NCBI GenBank assembly: GCA_043798715.1
Contig: JAZDOK010000004.1
Coordinates: 62,001-126,000, forward strand
DNA length: 64,000 nucleotides
Reading direction: 5' to 3'
From: JAZDOK01 sp043798715
GTDB lineage: Bacteria > Vulcanimicrobiota > JAZDOK01
Both the position numbers and the translations under genes were made by a program. The notes under the pieces were generated by a model, which did not search any database, was not told the DNA's origin, and was given only the letters and a program-made list of their open reading frames with translations. Shown piece by piece: positions 55,009-64,000 of the stretch. The number at the start of each line of letters is the position of its first letter. Within the stretch, counting starts at the first letter, position 1.

Positions 55009-56232
55009 TCACCCGTTGCCGGCCGGAGCGGCAGTACGCGCCGTCCGGCTGTATACCCACAGGAGAATAATGGTCAGCAAGCCTATACCCATGTAATAAT
55101 ACCACATGAGAGGGGCATCTCCCCTGAATCCCTCCTGGGGGCAGTAGCGCGTCAGCATGGCCCCGGCCAGCAATCCCCCGAAGAGGTTGCCGAAGAAACT
55201 GGATAGATAGTAACACCCCATGTAAACCCCGGTCTGCCCCGGAGGGGCCTGGGAGGAGACAAACTCCAGCGCCCTGGGGGCCATCGCCATTTCGCCCAGG
55301 GCAATGGTCGCGATTCCCATCAGCATAAGCGGGACGCTGGGCCGGTGCGAGAATATGAACATGGCAATGCTTATTATGAAGACGCCCAGAATGATTGATT
55401 GGAGGGGCTTCATCCGCCTGAGGAGTGCCGTAACCGGCAGCTGGAAGAGGACGATCATGAGAGGATTCACATTAACCATCCACTCGGGGGCGATCTTATC
55501 GCCCAGGGTGCGCAGGGTGTAGAGCGGGAGGGTGAAGTACATCTGGATGTAGAGCGTATGAAAACCGCTGAGGAGGATCAGAAATACCAGGAGCCGGTAG
55601 TTGGTGACCGCCCGCCACAGGTTCAGGAGAACTTCGGACGGGGTTTTAGCGGCGCTACCCTCCACTCCCGGATCCCGGTAGAAAAAAAAGACCGCGACAA
55701 AGGCCAGCACCGCGAGGCCCGCCGAGGCCAGGCAGATATACTGGATGCCGAAATGAATGCGCATGGGATAGGCCAGGGTCTTCCCCAGGAATCCGCCGAT
55801 GTTCACAATGAGGTAGAATATCGAAAAACCCTGGGCCGCCCGATCTGGGGGAGAGGTTCGCGAGACCGTCCCGGAGATGGTGGGCTTGACGAAGGCCCCG
55901 CCCAACGCGATGAATATAAGCGCTATAATCACCGTTCCCTTCGAGGGAAAGAGGCCCATCACCAGGTAGCCGAAAAAGAGGAGTGAAAAGGCGGCCAGAA
56001 GGGCGTTCCTGAATGTAATACGGTCGGCAAGAGTCCCGCAGAGAGAGGGCAGGATATAGAGGAGCGCCGAGAAAGTTCCGGCGATGGCTCCCGTCTCCAT
56101 GTCAGAAAACCCCACCAGCCGGGAAAGGTAAAGGGTTAGGGCGATATACATCCCGTAGTAGGCAAAGCGCTCGAGGAGCTCGATGCCGTTGGCAATCCAG
56201 AAAAGACGAGGAAACTTCAAATGATGTTCCAC
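55009..56232 (-). CDS. POT/PTR2-family peptide transporter (MFS)
   Basis: 407 residues with about 12 membrane segments. Helix 1 holds ELLERFAYYGMYIALTLYL, the ExxERFxYYG proton/peptide motif of the POT family; later GGAFVKPTISGTVSR and the FYLIVNIGGFLG helix also fit. Import of di/tripeptides with protons is the family role, but the protein is shorter than typical (about 480) and lacks the two extra helices. Start GTG 56232 has no clear ribosome site, so the exact N-terminus is uncertain, though the family start is at about this point. Confidence 0.85.
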   Translation of the reverse strand: MEHHLKFPRLFWIANGIELLERFAYYGMYIALTLYLSRLVGFSDMETGAIAGTFSALLYILPSLCGTLADRITFRNALLAAFSLLFFGYLVMGLFPSKGTVIIALIFIALGGAFVKPTISGTVSRTSPPDRAAQGFSIFYLIVNIGGFLGKTLAYPMRIHFGIQYICLASAGLAVLAFVAVFFFYRDPGVEGSAAKTPSEVLLNLWRAVTNYRLLVFLILLSGFHTLYIQMYFTLPLYTLRTLGDKIAPEWMVNVNPLMIVLFQLPVTALLRRMKPLQSIILGVFIISIAMFIFSHRPSVPLMLMGIATIALGEMAMAPRALEFVSSQAPPGQTGVYMGCYYLSSFFGNLFGGLLAGAMLTRYCPQEGFRGDAPLMWYYYMGIGLLTIILLWVYSRTARTAAPAGNG

Positions 56233-56296
56233 TGGATATGCAGTCTTGTTTTCCCTTTACCCGGCGTCTTTTTCCCTTTGATGCAAAAATTAAAAC

Positions 56297-58213
56297 TTAA
56301 ATTCGGCATGAAAGACTTTCCGCCTGGCTCGTGCGGTTATTATTGGAAAATTCCAATTGAGAAAGTCTCTGTATGTTTTCGTTGCGCTTCTGGCGCTTGC
56401 GTTCAAAAGAAGAGAGAATTTTTTTTCGAATCCTCACGGACTTGGGAGTTACTTCCACCAATTCATCCGGGCCAATATATTCCAGGGCAAAATCCAGATT
56501 GGCATCCCTGGGCGGAGTCAGGATAATCGCATCATCGGCCCCGGAGGAGCGCATGTTGGTAAGTTTTTTTGTTTTGCAGGCATTAAGCTCAAGATCTGTT
56601 GAGGTGGCGTGGATTCCCACCACCATGCCTTCGTACACTTCCACGGCCGGACCGATAAACAGAGTGCCTCTTTCCTGGGCGTTATTCAAGCCGTAAGAAT
56701 TGGAAAACCCGGCTTCGGAAGAAACCAGACTGCCGTGTTCGTTACAGCGCAAGTCAATTTCGTGTACGGGTTGGTAGGAGTCAAACAAGTTATTGATTAT
56801 TACAGTGCCGCGAGTGCGGGTCATCAGTGTATTTTTAAGGCCGATCAACCCGCGGGTGGGGATTACGTACTCGGCGTGGACGTCGCCGGCGGCATTTGAG
56901 TCCAGTTGTTGCATCTGCCCGCCGCGGCGGCCCAATTCCTCAATCACCACTCCCTTGAAATCGCCCGGCACATCCACCGTAACAAATTCGTACGGTTCAA
57001 GTTTGATTCCATTTTCTTCGTGATAAATCACTTCGGGCTGTGAAACCTGCAATTCATAACCTTCGCGCCGCATGGTTTCCACCAGCACCGCCAGGTGCAG
57101 TTCGCCTCTTCCGGAGACCAGAAAATTGTCACGGCCTTCATCAAGCCCGTCAACTCTTAAAGACACGTTGGTTTCCAATTCCTTTATCAGACGGTCACGC
57201 AAATTACGGGAAGTGAGATATTTCCCTTCGCGTCCGGCAAAGGGGGAAGTGTTTACGCCGAAAGTCATTTTTATGGTCGGCGGCTCAATATGCACGGGAG
57301 GCAGGCTCACCGGGTTTAAAGGGTCCGTCAGCACATCGCCGATGTGAATGTCGTCAAAACCGGCCACGGCCACGATGTCTCCGGCCACCGCTTCTACTGC
57401 ATCAACCTGCTTGAGCCCGGCGTACATCTGCAGGGCGGTAACCCTGGATGTGTTTATAGTACCGTCCATTTTTACAAGGAGCAGATTCTGGGCTTTGGAA
57501 ATTTTGCCGGACTTTATTTTTCCGATGCCCAGGCGACCTTTGTAGTTGTCGTAATTGAGAGCCAGAATCTGCAGGGCCAGAGGTTCCTCCGGAAAGACTT
57601 CCGGGGCCGGGATATAATCGATAATTGCCTGGAACAGAGCGGAAACATCGGCCTCTGCGGAATTGCTTATTTTTAATTTCAAATCATCCAAATCATTATT
57701 GGCCAGGCCCATGACGCCGGATGCAAAGATTATCGGAAAATCCAACTGGTCGTCATTGGCGCCCAACCTGACGAAAAGGTCAAATGTTCTGTCCACGGTC
57801 ATATTGGCTTCTTCGCCGTCTTTGTCCACTTTGTTAATGACCACGATTGCCTTGAGCCCGAGCTCCAGGGCTTTTTTCAACACGAACTTGGTTTGGGGCA
57901 TGGGACCTTCCTTGGCGTCAACCAGAAGCAGAACACCGTCGGCCATTTTCAGGGTGCGTTCCACTTCTCCGCCAAAATCAGCATGGCCCGGCGTGTCCAC
58001 GATGTTGATTTTAATGCCTTCGTAAACCACGGAAGCGTTCTTGGCCTTGATGGTAATGCCGCGTTCGCGCTCCAGGTCCATGCTGTCCATTATCAAGTCC
58101 TGCTGGTCATTTTTGACCGATTTGGTCTGTCTTAGCATGGCGTCCACCAGCGTGGTTTTGCCGTGGTCAACGTGGGCGATAATCGCGATATTCCTGATGT
58201 TGTCTCTTTTCAT
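56297..58213 (-). CDS. typA: Ribosome-associated GTPase TypA/BipA
   Basis: 638 residues. G1 AHVDHGKTTLVDAML, switch ERGITIKAKN, DTPGHADFGGEVERTLKM, and NKVD are the GTPase motifs; domains II-III and V and the BipA-specific C-terminal domain (TRTRGTVIINNLFDSYQP) follow. TypA acts on the ribosome in 50S assembly and stress growth. About 30 residues longer than typical at the C-terminus, a Ser/Asn/Arg-rich tail. Start ATG 58213 with AAAGGG upstream; 19 in-frame codons before it are not conserved. Codon use seems more AT-leaning than in neighbours, but I did not measure it. Confidence 0.95.
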   Translation of the reverse strand: MKRDNIRNIAIIAHVDHGKTTLVDAMLRQTKSVKNDQQDLIMDSMDLERERGITIKAKNASVVYEGIKINIVDTPGHADFGGEVERTLKMADGVLLLVDAKEGPMPQTKFVLKKALELGLKAIVVINKVDKDGEEANMTVDRTFDLFVRLGANDDQLDFPIIFASGVMGLANNDLDDLKLKISNSAEADVSALFQAIIDYIPAPEVFPEEPLALQILALNYDNYKGRLGIGKIKSGKISKAQNLLLVKMDGTINTSRVTALQMYAGLKQVDAVEAVAGDIVAVAGFDDIHIGDVLTDPLNPVSLPPVHIEPPTIKMTFGVNTSPFAGREGKYLTSRNLRDRLIKELETNVSLRVDGLDEGRDNFLVSGRGELHLAVLVETMRREGYELQVSQPEVIYHEENGIKLEPYEFVTVDVPGDFKGVVIEELGRRGGQMQQLDSNAAGDVHAEYVIPTRGLIGLKNTLMTRTRGTVIINNLFDSYQPVHEIDLRCNEHGSLVSSEAGFSNSYGLNNAQERGTLFIGPAVEVYEGMVVGIHATSTDLELNACKTKKLTNMRSSGADDAIILTPPRDANLDFALEYIGPDELVEVTPKSVRIRKKILSSFERKRQKRNENIQRLSQLEFSNNNRTSQAESLSCRI

Positions 58214-58407
58214 AGTTTTCCCTTTTAATAAAATTCCGTCAGGTTTGTTAATTCTGTCCGGTCTGATCAATACGGATTGAATCCTGATGCAGCATCGTAA
58301 GTCTACCTGAAATTACGAAAATGTCAACGAGGGATCGAGGATATTAGTAAAATCCCAAAATCGGACGTTTCCACCGACGGCAGGATTTCTTTCGCAGGAA
58401 TCCCGCT

Positions 58408-60093
58408 TCAGTCCCTGGTGAGGCTCTTGTAACGGATCCTGTTGTGCATCAAAACCTCGGCTCCGAGACGTTTGAGCCGGTGCTCTTCGTAATCGGAGTA
58501 GTTGCCGGGAAACCAGTAGACCTTCCCATCTCCCTCAAAAGCCATTATATGGGTGGCAATCCTGTCGAGGAACCAGCGGTCGTGGCTGATGACCACCGCG
58601 CAGCCGCCGAATTGCTCCAGCCCCTCTTCGAGCGCCCGCATGGTGTTCACGTCCAAATCGTTCGTGGGCTCGTCCAGGAGGAGCACGTTAGCTCCCTCTT
58701 TCAGCATCATGGCCAGATGCACCCGGTTGCGCTCTCCGCCCGATAGCATCCCCACCCTTTTTTGCTGGTCCTGGCCGGCGAAGTTGAAACGCGCCACGTA
58801 GGCCCGGGAGTTCATCTGGTACTTGCCGAGTGCCAGGGTCTCCGCCCCGCCGGTGATGACTTCCCATACTGATTTCTCCGGGTCGAGAGCCTCCCGGCTC
58901 TGATCCACGTAGGCCAGTTTCACCGTCTCGCCGATACGGAAGGCGCCGCTGTCAGGCGTCTCCTGGCCGGTAATCATCCTGAAGAGCGTTGTTTTCCCCG
59001 CCCCGTTGGGGCCGATGATGCCCACGATACCGCCGGGCGGCAGCGAAAAATTCATATCTTCTATCAGGACCCGGTCGGCGTAGCCCTTGGAGACTTTAGA
59101 GGCATCGATAACCACATCCCCAAGGCGGGGGCCCGCGGGGATGAAAATTTCCATGTCCCGCATGCGACTCTCCGACTCCTGTTCCAGGAGCTTCTCATAG
59201 GCGCTGATGCGGCCCTTGGCCTTGGCCTGCCGCGCCTTCGGCGCCATGCGGATCCACTCAAGCTCCCGCTGGAGCGTTTTCTGGCGCTGGCTCTCGGTCT
59301 TCTCCTCCAGGCGCAGGCGGTTTTCCTTCTGCTCGAGCCATGAAGAGTAGTTTCCTTTCCAGGGGATGCCGTAACCCCGGTCGAGTTCGAGGATCCATCC
59401 CGCCACGTTGTCGAGGAAGTAGCGGTCGTGGGTCACCGCGATGACGGTGCCCTGGTAATCCTTGAGGTGCCGCTCGAGCCAGCCCACCGATTCGGCGTCG
59501 AGGTGGTTCGTAGGCTCGTCGAGGAGGAGAATATCGGGCTTCTTGAGGAGCAACCTGCACAAAGCCACCCGGCGCCGCTCCCCCCCCGAGAGCACCTTTA
59601 TCGGCGTGCCGCCGTCCGGGCATCCAAGCGCATCCATGGCTATATCCAGGCGGTTATCGAGGCTCCAGCCGTCGAGAATTTCGATGCGCTCCATGAGTCC
59701 GGCCTGTTTATCGAGAAGTTTCGTCATCTCGTCTTCGGAGATATCGCCTGACAGGCGCTCGCTGACCTCGTTGTACTGCTTCAGGACTTCGACGGTCTCG
59801 CTGAGCCCCTGCTCCACCACCTGCCGCACCGTGAGCGAATCGTCGAGAGACGGCTCCTGCTCCAGTAATCCCACGGAGTAGCCCGGCGAAAAAACAACTT
59901 CCCCGTTATATTCTTTCTCCACGCCGGCAATAACCCTGAGAAGCGTGCTCTTGCCCGCGCCGTTCAAGCCCAGTACCCCGATCTTCGCCCCGTAAAAGAA
60001 GGACAGGGAGACGTCCTTGATAATGGGGCGCTTGTCAATGAGCTTGCTCACTTTTACCATGGAAAAAATAATCTTGTACGCCTCAGCACTCAT
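58408..60093 (-). CDS. ettA: Energy-dependent translational throttle protein EttA (ABC-F)
   Basis: 561 residues. Two ATPase domains: Walker A GLNGAGKST and GPNGAGKTT; signatures LSGGERRRVALC and LSGGERNRVHLA; Walker B LLLDEPTNHLD and LLLDEPTNDLD. The linker between them (KNRLRLEEKTESQRQKTLQREL ... WIRMAPKARQAKAKGRI) is the P-site tRNA-interaction motif of EttA. EttA binds the ribosomal E site and ties the first peptide bond to the ATP/ADP ratio. Transcribed toward typA. Divergent from the FAD gene. Confidence 0.95.
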   Translation of the reverse strand: MSAEAYKIIFSMVKVSKLIDKRPIIKDVSLSFFYGAKIGVLGLNGAGKSTLLRVIAGVEKEYNGEVVFSPGYSVGLLEQEPSLDDSLTVRQVVEQGLSETVEVLKQYNEVSERLSGDISEDEMTKLLDKQAGLMERIEILDGWSLDNRLDIAMDALGCPDGGTPIKVLSGGERRRVALCRLLLKKPDILLLDEPTNHLDAESVGWLERHLKDYQGTVIAVTHDRYFLDNVAGWILELDRGYGIPWKGNYSSWLEQKENRLRLEEKTESQRQKTLQRELEWIRMAPKARQAKAKGRISAYEKLLEQESESRMRDMEIFIPAGPRLGDVVIDASKVSKGYADRVLIEDMNFSLPPGGIVGIIGPNGAGKTTLFRMITGQETPDSGAFRIGETVKLAYVDQSREALDPEKSVWEVITGGAETLALGKYQMNSRAYVARFNFAGQDQQKRVGMLSGGERNRVHLAMMLKEGANVLLLDEPTNDLDVNTMRALEEGLEQFGGCAVVISHDRWFLDRIATHIMAFEGDGKVYWFPGNYSDYEEHRLKRLGAEVLMHNRIRYKSLTRD

Positions 60094-60221
60094 CGTTTCA
60101 TAAACCTCGTATTCACGTAATCATGGCCCCGCCGATGGCGGGGCGAAATACTATGGTTCCCCCTCGCCCCCTGAAACCCTGCCGACGTAACTTCGCCCGG
60201 GGTGGAAGACAGTTCCTCCAC

Positions 60222-60250
60222 TTGAAAAAGCCGTCTTTCCCGGTTATAAT
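60222..60250 (+). promoter_or_regulatory. Sigma-70-type promoter of the FAD-dehydrogenase gene
   Basis: TTGAAA (60222-60227), 17 bases, TATAAT (60245-60250), 37 bases before the ATG; close to consensus. Confidence 0.65.
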
Positions 60251-60286
60251 GTCGCAGGAGATAGATCCTGTCCTTCAAATCGGCAA

Positions 60287-61831
60287 ATGAAAAAAACAAG
60301 CTTTAAAGAAATCGAAATATCCCTCCCTGTCGGCTATTCCGAAGAAGAACTTAAAACGAAGATCGGCCGAAGCGTGCGCTCGGCCGAATTTGCTTTTGAA
60401 ATACGGAAAAAAAGCCTGGATGCCCGGAAGAAGAGCAATATTCACTGGGTCATGAAAATTATCGTTTACGATAAAAATATCAGCCGTAATCTTATTCAGT
60501 CAACACCCGGGCTGGAAATTCCCATAGCCGGTAAAAAGAAAAAGGCGATCGTAGTCGGCAGCGGTCCGGCCGGTTTTTTTGCTGCGGACATTCTTTTGCG
60601 GTCCGGCCTGGAAGTCGTAATTTTAGAAAGAGGATATGATGTAAGCAAGCGTACCGAAGACATTGAAAATTTTGAATCATCGGGAAAGCCGGTTGAAAAT
60701 TCAAATTATGCCTATGGCGAAGGCGGAGCGGGAACATTCTCAGACGGCAAACTGACTTCCCGAACCAAGGATATTTCCTTGGAACGCCAATATGTTTTCG
60801 ATGCCTTTGTCAAAGCCGGAGGGCCTGAGGAGATAAAATTTCTCGCCATGCCGCATCTGGGGAGTGACAATTTAATAAACATCGCAGCCGCTTTGCGCCG
60901 GGACTATATCAGCCGCGGTGGCCGGATTCTTTTCAGCCACCAGGTTACCGATATTATGCTGGATGACTCCAGGGTCAAAAGCGTCGTAGTCGACGGCCGG
61001 GAATTTGAGGCTGACCACTTTGTTTTTGCCATCGGTCACAGCGCCTATGACACTTATTCGCTTCTGAACTCCAAGGGTGTTCAGATGGAAAGCAAGCCTT
61101 TTGCCATTGGTGTTCGCGTTGAGCATCCCCAGGAAATGATCAATGTCAACCAGTGGGGCGTCAAAGATTTGCCGGGCCTTAAGGCGGCTGAATATCGCCT
61201 GACGTTTCCGGGACGTTATTGCCTGCCGGTATATTCTTTTTGCATGTGTCCCGGCGGACGGGTTATCCCGGCAACGCCAAGGGCTGGTCTGAACATCGTA
61301 AACGGCGTATCCGATTACCGGAGAAGCTCCCGATACGCCAATTCGGCGATTGTGGCGGCGGTGGATCTGGAAAAAATATCGGGCAAGGCGATGAAGTTTG
61401 AAGATATCGCCGCCTTCATGGAAGATTTGGAAAGCCGCGCCTATAAGATCAATAACGATTATTCGGCGCCGGCCAATCGCATCCGGGATTTTATTCAGGG
61501 CAATGTGGCCGATAATTTGCCTGAAAGCAGTTATCCTTTCGGGCTTATTCCCTGTGATTTTGCCGAACTATTGCCGAAAGAGGTGGTCGAGGCCCTGAGA
61601 TTCGGGTTGTCGGACTTTTCCAACAAAATCAGGGGCTTTGAAAATGGAATCATGCTCGGCATTGAGGCGACAACTTCCAGCCCGATTCGCCTGATCCGCG
61701 ACGAACAGAGGAGACTTGTGGGATTTTCCAATTTATATGCCGCCGGCGAAGGCAGCGGGTACAGCGGAGGCATTGTTTCTTCGGCCGCCGACGGTATTCT
61801 GACCGCTTTAGCCATTATCAACAGCCTGTGA
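60287..61831 (+). CDS. FAD-dependent dehydrogenase (COG2509-type)
   Basis: 514 residues. An N-terminal domain of about 80 residues (FKEIEISLPVGYSEEELK) precedes the FAD Rossmann motif GSGPAGFFAADILL and VILERGYDV, then GEGGAGTFSDGKLTSR and the closing GEGSGYSGGIVSSAADG. This domain order is that of the uncharacterised FAD-dependent dehydrogenases of COG2509. The electron acceptor and substrate are not known. Own promoter upstream. The gene is divergent from ettA. Confidence 0.88.
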   Translation: MKKTSFKEIEISLPVGYSEEELKTKIGRSVRSAEFAFEIRKKSLDARKKSNIHWVMKIIVYDKNISRNLIQSTPGLEIPIAGKKKKAIVVGSGPAGFFAADILLRSGLEVVILERGYDVSKRTEDIENFESSGKPVENSNYAYGEGGAGTFSDGKLTSRTKDISLERQYVFDAFVKAGGPEEIKFLAMPHLGSDNLINIAAALRRDYISRGGRILFSHQVTDIMLDDSRVKSVVVDGREFEADHFVFAIGHSAYDTYSLLNSKGVQMESKPFAIGVRVEHPQEMINVNQWGVKDLPGLKAAEYRLTFPGRYCLPVYSFCMCPGGRVIPATPRAGLNIVNGVSDYRRSSRYANSAIVAAVDLEKISGKAMKFEDIAAFMEDLESRAYKINNDYSAPANRIRDFIQGNVADNLPESSYPFGLIPCDFAELLPKEVVEALRFGLSDFSNKIRGFENGIMLGIEATTSSPIRLIRDEQRRLVGFSNLYAAGEGSGYSGGIVSSAADGILTALAIINSL

Positions 61832-61904
61832 CGGTCAGGGTCATTTAAGGGTCAAAAGCGGGTTCTTTGTGAGCGGCGGTTTGGTGGAGAACGGCCCCTG
61901 AAGC

Positions 61905-61982
61905 TGGTCGGAGTGGGCGGACTTGAACCGCCGACCCCTAGCCCCCCATGCTAGTGCTCTAGCCAACCTGAGCTACACCCCG
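61905..61982 (-). tRNA. tRNA-Pro(GGG)
   Basis: A full cloverleaf on the minus strand: acceptor CGGGGTG/CACTCCG with the C1:G72 pair typical of bacterial tRNA-Pro, D arm GCTC/GAGC, anticodon stem CTAGC/GCTAG around ATGGGGG (anticodon GGG, T33, G37), T arm GGCGG TTCAAGT CCGCC, discriminator A and an encoded CCA (61905-61907). 78 bases with the tail. Confidence 0.95.
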
Positions 61983-62149
61983 ACGCGCCCTATTATAACA
62001 AAACATTTGCTCATATGCAAGCGCCTTCATGAAAGGCGTTCATTCAAAGATGTGAGCCCTTCCGGGATGCGGGAGTACCGTCGCAAGGAGATGAAGAAGA
62101 GGAATCGAATATCTTTAAATAACGGGATGAAAGAAAGAGGAATGATGTA

Positions 62150-63178
62150 ATGTCAGAAAAGATCCGAGTTGCCGTCGACGCCATGGGCGGAGACTTTGCA
62201 CCGGCGGAGATAGTCATAGGGGCTCTCATAGCGGCCCGGGAGTCGGCAGTCACACCGATCCTGGTCGGAGACGAAACCAAGATTAAAAACGAGTTGCCCG
62301 GCCAGGAGATTCCCCCCGGAATTGAGATCGTCCATACGAGCGAATATATCTCCATGGAAGACTCCCCCTCGGCCGCCGTAAAAAAGAAAAAAAACGCTTC
62401 CATGGCGGTGGCGGCCAGACTGGTGAAAGAGGGAAAAGCGGATGCCATGGTTTCCGCCGGAAACACGGGCGCGCTCATGGAAGTCGCCCTGCTCACCTTC
62501 GGCAGAATTCACGGAATAAAACGCCCGGCGATTGCCACCGTCTGGCCGGTAAAAACAGGGAGGGCCATGCTGCTGGATGCGGGAGCCAACGCCGAGTGCC
62601 GCCCGGAACATCTCCTTCAGTTTGCGATCATGGGTTCCATATACTGCGAAAAAGTTCTGGACATCGCGAACCCCAGAGTGGGCCTGATAAACATCGGGGA
62701 AGAATCCGGCAAGGGGAATTCTCTGACCGTTCAAACCTATCAGCTCCTGAAGGGCTCAAACCTGAATTTTTACGGCAACGTGGAGGTGCAGGAATTCATC
62801 AACGGGGTTGTGGACGTCGCGGTTTGTGACGGTTTTGTCGGAAACATAGTACTTAAGACCGCCGAGGGCGTGGCCGCCTTAATTACGCAGATTCTGAAGG
62901 ATTCCATTCCGAAGACTTTTATGAGAAAAATTGGAGGGCTTCTTCTTAAGCCCGTTTTCAGGGAACTTAAACACAAGCTGGACTCCAGCGAATACGGAGG
63001 AGCCCTTTTACTGGGCCTGCGGGGGATCTGCATCAAAAGCCACGGCCGGGCCAACGCCAAGGCGATAAAAAACGCCATCCGGGTGGCTGAGAAAGCCGTT
63101 GAAAGCCGTTTCATCGAAAAAATCAAGGAAAATTTCGAGAATTTTTCAGCGACGTCCAAACCGGAAGCCCGGCCGTGA
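62150..63178 (+). CDS. plsX: Phosphate acyltransferase PlsX
   Basis: 342 residues. Starts VAVDAMGGDFAPAEIVIGA and has DSPSAAVKKKKNASM, ADAMVSAGNTGALM and the NIGEESGKGN site, all PlsX hallmarks. It makes acyl-phosphate from acyl-ACP for membrane phospholipid synthesis, working with PlsY. Ribosome site GAAAGAGG 8 bases before the ATG. The usual rpmF/yceD partners are not upstream; a tRNA gene is. recG follows. Confidence 0.95.
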   Translation: MSEKIRVAVDAMGGDFAPAEIVIGALIAARESAVTPILVGDETKIKNELPGQEIPPGIEIVHTSEYISMEDSPSAAVKKKKNASMAVAARLVKEGKADAMVSAGNTGALMEVALLTFGRIHGIKRPAIATVWPVKTGRAMLLDAGANAECRPEHLLQFAIMGSIYCEKVLDIANPRVGLINIGEESGKGNSLTVQTYQLLKGSNLNFYGNVEVQEFINGVVDVAVCDGFVGNIVLKTAEGVAALITQILKDSIPKTFMRKIGGLLLKPVFRELKHKLDSSEYGGALLLGLRGICIKSHGRANAKAIKNAIRVAEKAVESRFIEKIKENFENFSATSKPEARP

Positions 63179-63215
63179 AGAGAATTTCAAGCATGATCCC
63201 GCCCATAAAACCGAA

Positions 63216-64000
63216 GTGAATCCACCCGCCTCCCCCCTTGATTCTCCCGTCCAGTATGCCAAAGGCGTGGGGCCGGCCGTTTCGGCCAGGTTAAACCGCC
63301 TCGGCATCAATGTAATCGAGGATCTTTTCTACCATTTCCCCAGGCGCTACGAGGACCGGAGCCATATCAAACCCATCGCTGAAACCGTGGAAGGGTCTTT
63401 TGAAACAGTCTCCGGAACTCTGGGAAAAGTCTTTGAGAAAAGGATACGCCGCGGTCTTACGATCACCAGAATTCCGCTCTTCGACGGGAGAGACATCATC
63501 TACCTCGTCTGGTTCAATCAGCCCTACCTGAAAAATTCCCTGAAAACGGGAATGAAAGTCATCGCCAGCGGAAAAGTGGAGAAAAAATACAAGGAAATCC
63601 AGATCAACGCCCCCGAGTACGAAACGATTGGAGAAGACGAAGACCTCCTGAACACCGGGAGAATCGTGCCGATATACCCTCTTACCGAGCGCCTCAGCCA
63701 GAAATACCTCCGGAAAATCATCCGGGGAGGCCTGGAGCGCTATGCCCAATTTTTCGCCGAGGATCTTCCGGAGGAACTCCGGATGAAATACAGCCTGCCG
63801 GGCATAGCCGAGGCCTTGAGGGAGATTCATTTCCCCGACAGTTTCCCCCTCATGGAAAAGGCCCGGAGGCGCCTGGTCTTTGAGGAATTCCTGCTCCTCC
63901 AGCTGACTCTGGCCATGATGAGGAATAAGAGGGAACGGCAGGTCCGCATCCTCCATTATTCAACTTCAGGGAAGATTCTCGATGAATTCTCCGAAAAACT
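63216..64000 (+). CDS. recG: ATP-dependent DNA helicase RecG, N-terminal part (runs off window)
   Basis: 262 residues are visible. The opening SPVQYAKGVGPAVSARLNRLGI followed by DLFYHFPRRYEDRS is the RecG wedge-domain start, and the OB-fold region (GTLGKVFEKRIRRGLTITRIPLF ... GKVEKKYKEIQINAPEYE) and PIYPLTERLSQKYLRKII follow. The helicase motifs lie beyond base 64000. I use GTG 63216; the ribosome site is weak and PlsX's stop lies 38 bases upstream. RecG remodels stalled forks. The frame has no stop to the window end. Confidence 0.9.
   Translation, partial: MNPPASPLDSPVQYAKGVGPAVSARLNRLGINVIEDLFYHFPRRYEDRSHIKPIAETVEGSFETVSGTLGKVFEKRIRRGLTITRIPLFDGRDIIYLVWFNQPYLKNSLKTGMKVIASGKVEKKYKEIQINAPEYETIGEDEDLLNTGRIVPIYPLTERLSQKYLRKIIRGGLERYAQFFAEDLPEELRMKYSLPGIAEALREIHFPDSFPLMEKARRRLVFEEFLLLQLTLAMMRNKRERQVRILHYSTSGKILDEFSEK

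Noticed and set aside
54947..55216. 90-residue N-terminal extension of the radical SAM protein
   Set aside because: It overlaps the end of the POT transporter gene and a good ribosome site serves ATG 54946.
60090..60299. 69-codon ORF upstream of ettA
   Set aside because: It overlaps the promoter and start of the divergent FAD gene and has no family features.
61923..62150. 75-codon ORF before plsX
   Set aside because: It runs through the tRNA-Pro gene on the other strand.

Overview
The window reads as the chromosome of a flagellated, diderm (two-membrane) bacterium with a moderately GC-rich core genome. Flagellar rod genes and a sigma-28 gene show motility. A TolC-type outer-membrane channel, an RND pump and many lipobox signal peptides show an outer membrane. 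Shine-Dalgarno sites are strong, GTG and TTG starts are common, and several promoters are close to the TTGACA / 17 bp / TATAAT consensus. The gene order does not match any well-known phylum: rpoB-rpoC are detached from rplJ-rplL and from rpsL-rpsG-fusA. I therefore do not name a lineage; an uncultured candidate phylum is only a guess.

Layout. 1-4.5 kb: end of a flagellar operon (FliK-like C-terminus, short FlhB-like protein, FlgF, FlgG, FlgJ-type rod-binding protein, FliA), translationally coupled to a radical-SAM-like protein that lacks its iron-sulfur N-terminus. 4.5-8.6 kb: a minus-strand group with TrpB2-type tryptophan synthase, DNA polymerase III delta, MtnA and a GNAT acetyltransferase. 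8.7-14 kb: a giant TPR protein, a metallo-beta-lactamase-fold protein, YjbQ and YigZ, decorated with 28-bp palindromic repeats. 14-22.6 kb: a zinc-ribbon/lysine-rich protein, then rpoB (extra four-cysteine insertion) and rpoC (long charged tail). 22.7-32.5 kb: an envelope/secreted-protein region with two paralogous papain-like lipoproteins, a clostripain-like lipoprotein with a very long Pro-Thr linker, a Ycf48-like propeller lipoprotein, and a lipoate-protein ligase. 32.5-35.9 kb: GalE, a 2-TM potassium channel with a separate cyclic-nucleotide-binding protein, DUF4416.

35.9-42.3 kb is a tripartite efflux operon (membrane-fusion protein with a metal-binding insert and a Met/His-rich tail, RND pump, TolC-like channel). 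The 5' end of the channel gene contains a 157-bp element with 30-bp inverted ends. From 42.3 to 49.2 kb lies the most unusual part: an AT-rich accessory stretch (HNH endonuclease; secreted beta-helix protein plus phosphoesterase; DUF3352-like protein). Each cargo block is followed or bounded by a further diverged remnant of the 3' end of the same kind of channel gene (43284-43439, 47432-47488, 49108-49164). This looks like repeated integration or recombination at the tail of tolC.

49.4-64 kb: two convergent secreted amidohydrolases, an ankyrin-repeat protein, a radical SAM enzyme, a POT-family transporter, TypA/BipA, EttA-type ABC-F, an FAD-dependent dehydrogenase, tRNA-Pro(GGG), PlsX, and the start of RecG, which runs off the window.
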